Assembly (NCBI RefSeq): GCF_964355755.1 | Contig: NC_092678.1 | Span: 18,138,922 to 18,202,921 of the forward strand | DNA length: 64,000 nucleotides | Direction: 5' to 3' | DNA from: Antedon mediterranea | Lineage: Eukaryota; Echinodermata; Crinoidea; Comatulida; Antedonidae | Shown: positions 22,255 through 32,580 of the stretch, one piece after another | Layout of the letters: each line of letters opens with the position of its first letter | How positions within the stretch are numbered: the first letter of the stretch is position 1 | Made by a program: the position numbers and the translations under genes | Notes under the pieces: generated by a model | What the model saw: the letters and a program-made list of their open reading frames with translations, nothing else | Databases searched by the model: none | What the model was told of the DNA's origin: nothing

Positions 22255-24540
22255 ATATAATTTAATTAACTAATTATTTTAAAACGATCATGTAATGAGG
22301 AAATCTGTGAGAATAAGAAAAATTTAGGAACCCTCGCTTGATATGCTGGTGCTTTCATAGTGTTTTTCAAATTCGACTGGGCATAATCAACAAACAAAAG
22401 CCCTAATGAGGTTTCGTAAAATAATACAGTGATATTTTATTTTACAAATACAATCAATTTTAGGATTTTCTTATACATAATAGTTTGGTTCTTTATCAGT
22501 ATTGGATAGTGTAATAAATGGTCATTAATATTATACATAGAAATTATTTATTTAATTATAAATAGAAAATTAGGCCATATCAAATACCAGTGAACATCCG
22601 TTTAGCCCGTTTGAAATTCAATCAAACCTATTTGGTTAATAATAATTTAATGAGTTCAGAATGTATACCTTTTTATCCGCATACGATATTTGACTATGTA
22701 TTTATGTAAATTATTTGATATGTTTTCCAATAAACAATGTACTGATTTTTGTTTTAACACTTTGCAATGATGAATGATAAAAGGGTCTATTTTTTGTAAT
22801 TGATTTGGGTATTTGTAACTTTCCATAGCTCTCTGTTTTTTACTTTATTCACATGCCGATATGAATGTCCTGGAGTCCAATCGGTCATTTACGAAAACAG
22901 AATACACTGTAATAAGCATGATTTGCATAGAATTCTCATAAAATCCTGTGTTTATATCTCAAAGGTCACTAAACAGTCCCAGAAGACAGATCATTCAAGG
23001 TTATGATATGAATGGTGAACTAGCAAATAGCTCAACATTTTGATTACAAAATGCTTAATTTAAACACAAAGGAGAATGTACATAGGTATACAACTCCCTG
23101 GGTAGACATTCTGTGAACACCACTACTCGTAGATTTGAATGTATAGATAGATAAACAATATATAATGTGATGATCAATGAAGAATGATAATCTCATGTAA
23201 AATCGAAACCTTGCATTGAATTGACAATGATTTTTAATACAACAAATTCAATCAAGGTGCTTGATATAAATATTCTTTTACATTTCACATTAACATTATA
23301 CCGACGATAATGATGGTGTATAATTATATGTGACTTGGTGGAGACTCTTACCCCAACCCGGTTTATAAATTACAATTCCGTCTGCTGTATTGCTTATTGT
23401 TATTGGATATACTCTTGTTTTTAAACCGTAAATATTAAAAAAACGACGAACTCTTTCATGGTAAAGAAATAACCATCATCCATACAAAAAGATAGATCTC
23501 GCAGATTTTTCTTTGTTTAAAGGTTCATGTACAAAAATAAGGAAAAACTGGCATTTAGGGGTAATGTTGTATCAAAATAATCTGATTTAAAGTGTACATT
23601 TGAACCATCTCAAGGATGTATGGTATGTGGATGTTGGTTGAGAATGAGAGGATGAGCTGAGGTGGGGTTGGTGGTTAGATGGGGATTCAGAGATAATGAA
23701 TCAAAATGAATTCTTCTGTGAAGGATTTAACCTGTGATTTCAATCATTGCAATCATGCATGGTCTCCATGAAGCAAATAACTCCCACCCTGGGGCAGGTA
23801 TTTGTGTCTGCTACCTTCTAATAAATATAAGAAGTCTGACAGTTTAGCATACCAGATGATTTTAATGCATTTTTATTTTATACTTTACTTTTAACTTTAT
23901 TAAATTGTACAATCATTTTCATAAATCATAATAAATAAATAAGTCTATATGCAGACTTTTGTACTAGGTTCTCCCAACCAAAGGGCCAATAAATTTACCT
24001 GTCATGGACACTTGTTGTGTGCTATACCAATTAAGGGATTGTGACTTAAAGTAAGATGTCATCTTTTTTGTGGCACGCCTAATTGGCGACAGAAGCTGTG
24101 TTAGCCTCTTTTGTTGCTCCATGGCGCAAAATCTAGCTATTTTTTGTATTGTTATGTTTGTATAATTGTTTTTGCCGAAATTAATAAAATAAAATATAAT
24201 AATCTAAATTTCTTCTTAAAGATGATGAGTTATTTCAGTTTGATCAAAAACTAACTCATATATATCAAAGTTATGCGATGAGGTCATAATTGCTACACCC
24301 ATTTTACAATCTTAGTTTGTGTACATTTTATCATCGAGTTGAACAACAACTAAAATACAACTGTATCACACATTCATCAAACAATACTGTATAAGTAATA
24401 ATAATCCCTTCTACATTGTAGTTGTGGGCCCTGTACTCTGCTAAAGTTACTTTAAATACACGTAATACATTTGACATATGCCTACAATCATGTACTGTAC
24501 GTGTACTTGAACAAAGCATGTATTTGTGTTTATTCTGCAT
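22255..24540. other. Region without recognised gene
   Basis: Apart from the single-arm repeat at about 22800-22915, I see no exon. ATTAATAAAATAAAATATAATAA at 24180 looks like a retroposon tail, with GGCGACAGAAGCTGTGTTAG upstream. Confidence 0.4.
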
Positions 24541-24561
24541 GTTGTCAACCCCGATATCTAC

Positions 24562-24755
24562 TCGCAGTTTCCGACTCGCAACTCGCACTTTCCGACTCGC
24601 AACTCGCACTTTCCGACTAGCAACTCGCAGTTTCTGACCCGCAACTCGCACTTTCTGACTCACAATTCGCACTTTCCGACCCGCAACTCGCACTTTCTGA
24701 CTCGCAATTCGCACTTTCCGACTCGCAACTCACACTTTCCGACCCGCAACTCCTA
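24562..24755. repeat. 21-bp minisatellite CGCAACTCGCACTTTCCGACT
   Basis: About nine units of 21 bp. A multiple of three keeps several frames open on both strands, giving heptapeptide-like repeats (TRNSHFP), but there is no other sign of coding. Confidence 0.9.
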
Positions 24756-26052
24756 ATAGGAGTTATCGCGGGAAAAACGAATACTGTAAGCCTATACTAC
24801 AATGAATCATAATTTATCTGGACTCAAGAAAATAATTGAGAAGAATTGGGACAAGGTGGTGGTGATGGAACTGCAGTAATTTAATTTGATTCTATTTTTG
24901 TATCTATACATACTGCTCTTATTCCGTTCTCTCATTCGGCTAGGATTTTTGTCAAACAGTTCGTTTAATCTTTAATCATCAGGGTCTATGTGTACTTGAT
25001 GTAATACTTTTTTGTATGGAATCTCTGCCTCGACCAAATGATGCTTTTTGTTTTTGTTTTTATTTTTATTACTATATTTTTGTTTATTAAATATACATAT
25101 GTTGATGTTTGATTTTGGTAGAAATAAATGTTGAATTGAATGTTTGCGATATACTATGATATGACCTGATGCATATCTGATGCATATACAGTATATACAC
25201 TTTTAGTACTGAGTGCCTATATTATTTGTACGTGTCATCTAGTTGATGAGCCTAGTACAGTATAATAATATATAGAATACAAATCTAACATTCTTCAAAA
25301 TTCTATGATGTGGGTAACATGGGTACCTTACTGTCAAACTACTTTACATTGCATTCGTTTATCATGAACGGATTGTGATTGACTTTCCAGTCCGCGAATG
25401 TCCTTGCCTGTTGGAATTTGATTTACAAGCGTGATTGATTTTGACGGTAGCTTACCATTGAAAAGACCAAAAAACATTCTAGCACACGCTGTCGTCCCTG
25501 TATCACGCTCAGAACTTGCTGCTCAAAAACTTTTTGTCATCGAAACTGTAGGCCTACTGAAATATTATTTAAAAGTTCCTGAGTGACCTTTTCTGTTTCA
25601 TCAATTGTTCGACTTCTTCAAATACAGTGAGTAATAATAGAACATTTGTATTATATTAATTTGAACAACATTTTACAATTATTAAAACAGTACTGTATTA
25701 CTGTAACTATGAATGTAAATAGTAATACTCTAATAAACAGCACCCGCCATTCCAAGATATACACTGGTCCCAACATTGCTTCGGTGATTTGACGAGAACT
25801 GGTGTTTCAAAGTGTGTATATGAATTACCGTCTGACTGATTTTGGACGGAGATGCACACATAAAATTGGATGTCTCTTCCTCGTTTTCAAAATAATATTT
25901 TAAAAATCTTATTTAGTATTATTAAAATAATTATTTCAAATGCATAATTGCTTGTTTTATCTTGCTAATAGGGAAGCAAGAGGCTTTTGATTATATATTT
26001 TTCACATGAGATAAAGTATTCTGTTGATGCACAATGTTTGTACACTTTGCAG

Positions 26053-26919
26053 TTTCAGCTAGAAGATCATGGACCGGAATGACGGAGGCCACATGTGAAA
26101 ATAAAATAAAATCTTGGCTGAAATACAGCAAGGACAGAGCTGGGGGAAGAAAACTTAGGGAACAAAAGAAGAAAGGTCAGTTCAATAGTTAAATTTAGTA
26201 TTTAAAGATGTTTGTACTTTACTTGTAAATCAGGTATCAAGTCATTTTAAACCACCATCATGACGGCAACAACAATAATCCATGCTGGTGGTTATTTATT
26301 ACGACTACTAATTTTCAAACTAGAATTTAATTCGTCTCTTTAACGAATTATAAGTGATGTCATTTTATAATTTTACTGACATTTATTTTAAAACAAATCA
26401 TGCACTTACGTTAAAATACCATCGCAAAATGTTGATACTGTATAATTATGGCATCTTTTGACCTGATGCATTTACGCTTATAGTGCTGAGTTATAATTAT
26501 CTACAGCATATGTACATCTATATACAATGTAGCATAGGTGAAATTACGGGACCCACATTATGTTCTATTTTTTTTGGTATGATGGCGTTATCAAAGTAAA
26601 CATGAAGATGATGAATTGAGCAAAAAGATAAAAGATTTGGAATAAAATTAATTGGGCACGTAAAAGGGCGGCGGTGCGCGCTTTTTGAAATTTGTACAAC
26701 TTTTACTAAAAACTAACATTGTGTTAAATAAATTGCAATGCGATAAGCTTTCTACTATAGCTTATGGTTTGTAATCACTATGTGTGTATTTAGTAAACGT
26801 ATATAATTTACAGTTAATTGACAATAACTTGCTTTTCTTTTCTCTTTGTAGCAGCTGCAGCAGCAGCAAACACCGACGAAGCCGAAGATACCATAGATGA
26901 TGATGAACTTTTTATTTGA
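26053..26919 (+). CDS. Two-exon C-terminal coding fragment, unrecognised basic/acidic protein
   Basis: Exon 26053-26175 follows a TTTGCAG acceptor and ends at AAG AAA G before GTCAGT. Exon 26852-26919 follows TCTCTTTGTAG. Joined (2 + 120 + 1, then 2 + 66) they read SARRSWTGMTEATCENKIKS, then WLKYSKDRAGGRKLREQKKK, an alanine run, and an acidic end NTDEAEDTIDDDELFI with stop TGA. AATAAA follows near 27082. Splice phase, codon use and the polyA signal support a real last two exons. The WTGMTEATCENKIKSWLKYSK pattern vaguely recalls a Myb/SANT-like helix, but no family is assigned. No upstream exon found. It lies inside the candidate 14.3-kb element. Confidence 0.5.
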
Positions 26920-27539
26920 ATTGTTGGTTATCCGTATACTGGATGCTTTTACGGCATCATATTGCCAGTAGATTTTGTAAAATAGGATTTGTTTTTTCTT
27001 TGGTACTATTATTCATATTTAAAAGAGCGCATCTCGCTTATCGATACCCCATTTCTCCCAGCTTTAAATATTTTCTTATTCAATAAATCATTCCTCGCAT
27101 GAGTAGTAAACTTTTTAATTTTGATGACCTCATTATGTCTCAACATTTGAACAACATGGGTTAATTAATTTAATCTATATAGTAAATTGTAATCTATAGC
27201 CCCTCAGGATGAAAAGTGGCCCTCATGATTAAATGTGTGCTCAAATTAACTTCCGAATTGATGAAATGTTAAAAACTTGATTAAAATGTAATCAAACGTT
27301 GCAATTAATTATACATTTTTACATTCTTAAGAGACGAGTTCAAATCTATATAGTTTATTTGATTTTTAATTGTCTAGTTTTTAAATGTTTTACTTAAATT
27401 GTTTATCATTAAATAATTATACCTTTAATAAAAACAATTTCCAATCCAATATTTGCAGAGTAACCGGCATTATTTAATTGTTAAGTTTCATTCATATTCA
27501 TTCGATGGTACAATCTATTTACTACGGTGAATCGATGTA

Positions 27540-28505
27540 AATTAACACAGCTACTCCAACACGTTGTGCTCACGCATAACCGACGAATACAAAATACGAT
27601 GACCGACGTAATCTATGACTTTAAGCCGACGTTGACCCAACACATTGGGCGAACTAATGCCCAACGAAGAACAATTACGTTAAACCAACGTCATCAAAAG
27701 TTGTTAGACCAATGTAATATAAATGACGTTAAGCCGACATCAACCCAACACGTTGAGCCAACCTAGACACGACAAATAAAAAAATACGTTGAACCAACGT
27801 CATCAAAAGTTATTAGACCAACGTAATGTATATGACGTTAAGCCGACGTCAACCAAACACATGTCGGGCCAACATCGTTAAAAGATGTTAAGCCAACCAT
27901 AAATGACGACGTTTGTCCGACGTTGCCCGAACACGTTGTTGCAATGTCTGTCCAACGCGTTGGGCCCACTAAGGGCCGATGTAAAAAATAACGTTGGGCC
28001 TACGTTGGTAAAAGTAACGTCGGGCCTACGTCGGTAAAAGTTGTTAAGCCAACCATAAATAACGACGTTTGTCCGACGTCGCCCCAACACGTTGTTCCGA
28101 TGTCTGTCCAACGCGTTGGGCCCACTAAGGGCCGACGGAAAATATTACGTCGGGCCTATGTCGCGGTATAAGATGTCGAGCCAACCATAAACGACGACGT
28201 TTGGCCGACGTCGCCCCAACACGTTGTTCCAATGTCTGTTCAACGCGTTGGGCCCACTAAGGGCCGATGGAAAAAATTACGTCGGGCCTACGTTGGTAAC
28301 AGTAACGTCGGGCCTACGTCGGTAAAAGATGTCAAGCCAACCATAAACGACGACGTTTGGCCGACGTCGCCCCAACACGTTGTTCCGATGTCTGTACAAC
28401 GCGTTGGGCCCACTAAGGGCCGATGGAAAAAATTACGTCGGGCCTACGTCGCCTAAAGTTGTTGGCCCAACGTAACTGTTGACCTTACGCCAACGTCGGT
28501 ACAAC
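27540..28505. repeat. Right subterminal array, 132/156-bp units rich in CCGACGTCG
   Basis: AGCCAACCATAAAYGACGAC recurs at about 27891, 28047, 28179 and 28335 (spacing 156, 132, 156). Units share CCCAACACGTTGTTCCGATG, GCGTTGGGCCCACTAAGGGC and TTACGTCGGGCCTACGTCG. The left part (27540-27880) is less regular. The short units lack one GTAACGTCGGGCCTACGTCGGTAA-type block. Confidence 0.9.
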
Positions 28506-28523
28506 GTGTGATTGCTAGCTGGG

Positions 28524-31040
28524 ACGGGATCAGAAGAGATTTGAATGTGAGTGAAGTTAAATTAGAATGAAAACTATCTTGGAGAAATCTCAATTTAATT
28601 GCTTCCTGAATGTATCAAATTACTAAAGTCGACCACCTATAGAATTTATTTATAAAAGAATGCAGTTAAAAGAGTTGTATTCATATCATGCCTATTTCAA
28701 CATATTAATTAATAAGCAAAATAAAAGAAAATTGTTAGTCGTATTATGAGTTAAGACCATTCGAAATACGTAGTTTTATTTTATACTTATGACATATGTG
28801 GCCATGACGGCGGCTAATGAGAAAGACATTATCTTTAAAAATGTTTTTATTTTTAATTCACGATTAATCGATCAAAGGTCATTATATTAATATTATAATT
28901 GGAATATTATTTTGGCGTAAAACATTGGTCTTTAGGAATGTCAGCACTGATCAACGTTACGTTGACATACTTCTCAGACGCCTCATTGTACTTTTTTAAA
29001 TTTTACGTCACAATGTCTACAGTGACCACATCAATGTAAACAAATGCAGTGGTTTTTGTTTCGTTGTTATTATAATTTGCCTCACACACTTCAATATAAC
29101 GATCATAACTGACCAGATTCGAAATAAAATAATATTAATAACCTTTAATTACTATTTGTCATCTTTTTTAGTTAGGCTATAGACTAGTCGATAATCTATG
29201 TTATACCTCCATGAGTCAATAATGTTGGAGGCATAGCCTGTATATATGTACAATACGTGTGTATTATGTACATGCAGTTCATTACCATGTAAATCATATA
29301 TCAGGCAAACGATCGAAAACAACGCCACAACTGAGCGATATTAACATACAACAACCGCACGGATAACTACACTACTGTATAATTATATCACTCATCTTTT
29401 TTCTCTAAATCCCAGTTCTGTTCCGGTTGTCTAGTTAATTTAGAATAGTCTCGGCGAATCAGAAGTCGATACGAGGCAGAATTTCTACTTGGGTTAATTA
29501 TCTCATCCCGCCTACTTATATGTAAATAAGCATGTTTCATTATATCATGGGTAAACTTAAATTAATTAAACATACATTTAACTAAATGGCTACGGTGAGC
29601 ATAAATTGCAGTTTGTTTATTTTAGATTCAGAATTATATAGTAATTCACAATATTTTTTGTAAATCTATTAAGAATATGAAAATCACAGAAGAACACATT
29701 TTAGTTTTTATAAATTAGTCATCCCTAACAACAAATGTAGTCGTCCACACATGCGTACTGCTTTATTTAGGTGCCATTTTGAGGAAAACATTTTGCTCGT
29801 CGAATCGTGTGCGAAGATTTACACAAAATTATAACGTTTAAAAGTAAGATTTTCCTCATTTCCTTTTTTGCAGAAGTAATTAGGTTGGTCAAGTGTGTAC
29901 TGGTGATATTTTTCTAGGGATGTATGATTTTATTTTGTCGTTTTTCAAAGTTTTTTCCTCACATTAGTTTGTATCTGACGACTGGCGGAAGGATATGTAA
30001 TCTTCGAAGGGTTGTTATTTGGCGTTAACGTGAACTTAGTAAACTTGAATAATTTAAGCATAATTCGTGTTTAGACTCTTAATCTTTTGATTATTTCATC
30101 TACCTTGACCTTCATTTATCAGTCAAAGTACTAATTTTATTTTATAAAATCACTGTATATTATACAGTACGCAGTGTACATAATGATATATGGTTAGCGA
30201 TGCTACTTTTTAGCGTAAGGATGTTTTGGGCGTAATGCGGCCATAATAGCTAGCGTGCTACCTGGGAATTTTGATAAGGCTATTATTGTATGGGAGAGGT
30301 GGTTGTTATTGCATGTATCAAGTGTGCTTTTCCAACCAAAATTAGTCATCTATAACTATAGGCAATTTTCTAGATAGTGTCTAAAAATAGTAGTAGTATA
30401 TTTGTGTTTACCTTTGTCTGATTTTGTATGTTATAATTTTGTGCAATCCTCTAAGAAAAGATCAAATAATTACAATGAGTTAGGCTATGTTTTATGGAAA
30501 TGGGCCTATTTATTCTAAGTATACTTGATTTTGGAATAATCCCATTTTTTTTTAATGAAGAGTAGACTGATTTTGTTCATTCACAAGTGTTTATTAAGGA
30601 TATTATAAGCAACACTAAAGTAAAAATATGTTGAATTGAGTTAGTTCAATGACTGTAATAATAATCTGTAGGTCCTCCTACTTTTAATTCAATTTATGCC
30701 TAAACAATCATTATAAATATCACTTAATCAGATCGTGTATTTAGAATTAAAATAAAACTGTTCGTGCTACTGTACCGATGTATAATATGAATTAATATTT
30801 TTAACTGATCCAACATTGGTAAAATTTGACATCACTGAAATTAATGGTACACAAATGTTTACAGGCCTAGCTATTATAAATTCAGACCCCGACCTTATAT
30901 ATAACCTGTAGACAATTATTTGTAGTATATTATAGTACAGTATATTAATACATATCAACGTTATAAATTAAAATTGATCTAAACATTTATTGACCATACA
31001 TTGGAAATTACTAAATTTAAGTAAAAGAAACAGATTGTTA
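28524..31040. other. Upstream region of SFMBT
   Basis: Between the candidate element and the first SFMBT coding exon. I see no coding exon. A possible non-coding first exon lies at about 29768-29843. Confidence 0.4.
29768..29843 (+). promoter_or_regulatory. Possible SFMBT promoter / non-coding first exon
   Basis: GTGCCATTTTGAGG is followed by GC-richer sequence (GCTCGTCGAATCGTGTGCG) and a plausible donor AAA|GTAAGA at 29844. SFMBT needs an upstream non-coding exon, because its first coding exon is preceded by a 3' splice site (32383). GCCATTTT resembles a YY1-type initiator-region site. Speculative without transcript data. Confidence 0.25.
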
Positions 31041-31049
31041 ACTAGAAAG

Positions 31050-31735
31050 CCACTCTGAGAGTGCGTACCTCCGCCTACTGTAAAATTCTCCTACATAAGA
31101 TTTCTCCGGTAAAAAAAAATATATAGGCCTATATATATTTGTGTGTGTCTTAATGCTGTTTGTGATTTAGGCTAATTTCACTACAAGCATGTGTATGCGA
31201 GTTTGGTGTAATGATAACCATTACACCAAACTCGCATACACATGTAACAAGCCTTTCAATTAACAATAGCTTCAGTTGACTAACAGTAGGACAGCAACGC
31301 GAAAATCAAACGAGTGAATTTGAAAAGATTTGAAAAAATTTTGCCGAAAAAAAATTTGGCATCAAAAAACGTGCACATTAAATCAAATTATGTTTTAAAA
31401 TTACAAATCACAAATTATAACTCTTGCCTCTTGTACAAAAATGAAGTTTTTTGGACAAGTAGTTCTCGAGAAAATGCAATTTCAGTATACTTGTTACTTT
31501 AAGACTGCTCGCCGGCTTTTGAAAAATTCTGTCCTATCTTTTAACACTAGCAGGTCTGAAAAGTGATCCAGAATTGGGACAATGGTCCCAACATTTAATG
31601 GAATGGTCCTTGACCACATATCTATCTGTATATTCATTTTGGTAAAGATCTTGTAATTACTTTTTGAGTAATCCTGCTAACAAACAAACAAACAAACACA
31701 CGCTACCGATTACATATACCTCCTTGGCGGAGGTA
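31050..31735. repeat. Interspersed repeat with TACCTCCGCC...GGCGGAGGTA ends
   Basis: GCGTACCTCCGCC (about 31063) and CTTGGCGGAGGTAAATT (about 31720-31736) are inverted. The right part has AGTAATCCTGCTAACAAACA-AACAAACAAACACACGCTACC, the inverse of a very common repeat signature in animal genomes. It also contains the 57-nt hairpin at 31188. Confidence 0.65.
31188..31244. repeat. Perfect 26-bp hairpin with 5-nt loop
   Basis: CATGTGTATGCGAGTTTGGT-GTAATG, loop ATAAC, then the exact inverse CATTACACCAAACTCGCATA-CACATG. It occurs inside the repeat at 31050-31735. Confidence 0.95.
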
Positions 31736-31959
31736 AATTATAAATTAATATATAAACAGCTAGCTATAATATAAATAAATAATTTAAAATCCAGAAAAGT
31801 ATTTTAAAAATTTACATTAACCTGCACTGATATTCAAATAGTGTTTTTTATTAAAGATGTTGTCCCCCAAAAACATGAAATATGAAGATTAATAAAAAAA
31901 ACAAAAACTGAATATAGGTTATTTTGCAGTTTTATATTATAAGTTGATCATTTCATAGA

Positions 31960-32125
31960 AAAAAAAACTTAAAATATAATGCTTTTAAAAAAATAAATAA
32001 ATAAATGATAGATTCAAATTCAACCCACATTAACTTTCATTAAATTTGACTATTTTTGTTTGCTTTTAATTACAGTTTTTTTCAGGTAAATAATTTTCTT
32101 TCGATCCATTTTTGGTGAAAGTGAA
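31960..32125. repeat. Dispersed repeat, inverse copy at about 51835-52000
   Basis: TTTTAATTACAGTTTTTTTC-AGGTAAAT and CTTTCGATCCATTTTTGG recur in inverse orientation downstream of SFMBT (ACCTGAAAAAACTGTAATTTA, CCAAAAATTGGATCG). The two copies flank the SFMBT coding region as an inverted pair. Confidence 0.7.
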
Positions 32126-32470
32126 TAGCTAATTTAAAATGGCGTTCAACAAAATCATTGAAAACAATTTTTGCAGGGGGGGAGGGACGTTTATTCACTC
32201 TTTAACCTGTTTCAATGACATTTTTTGTAATATAACCCTTTTTGGGTAAATCATATCACTCTTTTCAACACTCTAAAACAAATTATATCCATAGGCCCAC
32301 GTTTTACAATAAAAAATCTATTTAAAGTTAAAACTGCAGTTATGCAGTAAACTTTAATCTCTGATTTTTTTTTTTCATCTTAGAAAGACAATCAAATCGA
32401 TTGTTGAAGTTGATGGTCAAAGATGTTAGTGAATCTTAAAGAAGCTTTTTAGAAGATAACAATAGTTAAG

Positions 32471-32580
32471 ATGCAGAACCAAGGGAAGATGCAGAACCAG
32501 GGGAAGATGCAGAACCAGGGGAAGATGCAGAACCAGGGGAAGATGCAGAACCAGGGGAAGATGCAGAACCAGGGGAAGAC
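32471..32580 (+). repeat. 18-bp coding repeat (MQNQGK)x6
   Basis: Six nearly identical units ATGCAGAACCAGGGGAAG at the start of the SFMBT reading frame. Every unit contains an in-frame ATG, so the true start could be any of the first six. Only the first unit has AAGGG. Confidence 0.97.

Larger units (their letters stand above)
14224..28523. mobile_element. Candidate 14.3-kb element with CCCAGCTAGCAAT inverted ends
   Basis: The left end CCCAGCTAGCAAT (14224) and right end ATTGCTAGCTGGG (to 28523) are exact 13-bp inverses. Just inside each end lie tandem arrays dominated by CCAACGTCG/ACGTTGGC motifs: 14240-17300 on the left and 27540-28500 on the right. No clear target duplication flanks it (ATAC / ACGGGATC), and no transposase or integrase was recognised inside. 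It could be one large transposon with subterminal arrays, or two separate elements in opposite orientation. Confidence 0.45.

Noticed and set aside
24331-24756. Long open frames with MRIASQKVRVAGRK / TRNSHFP repeats on both strands
   Set aside because: They are products of the 21-bp minisatellite, whose period is a multiple of three; no splice, start or conservation support.
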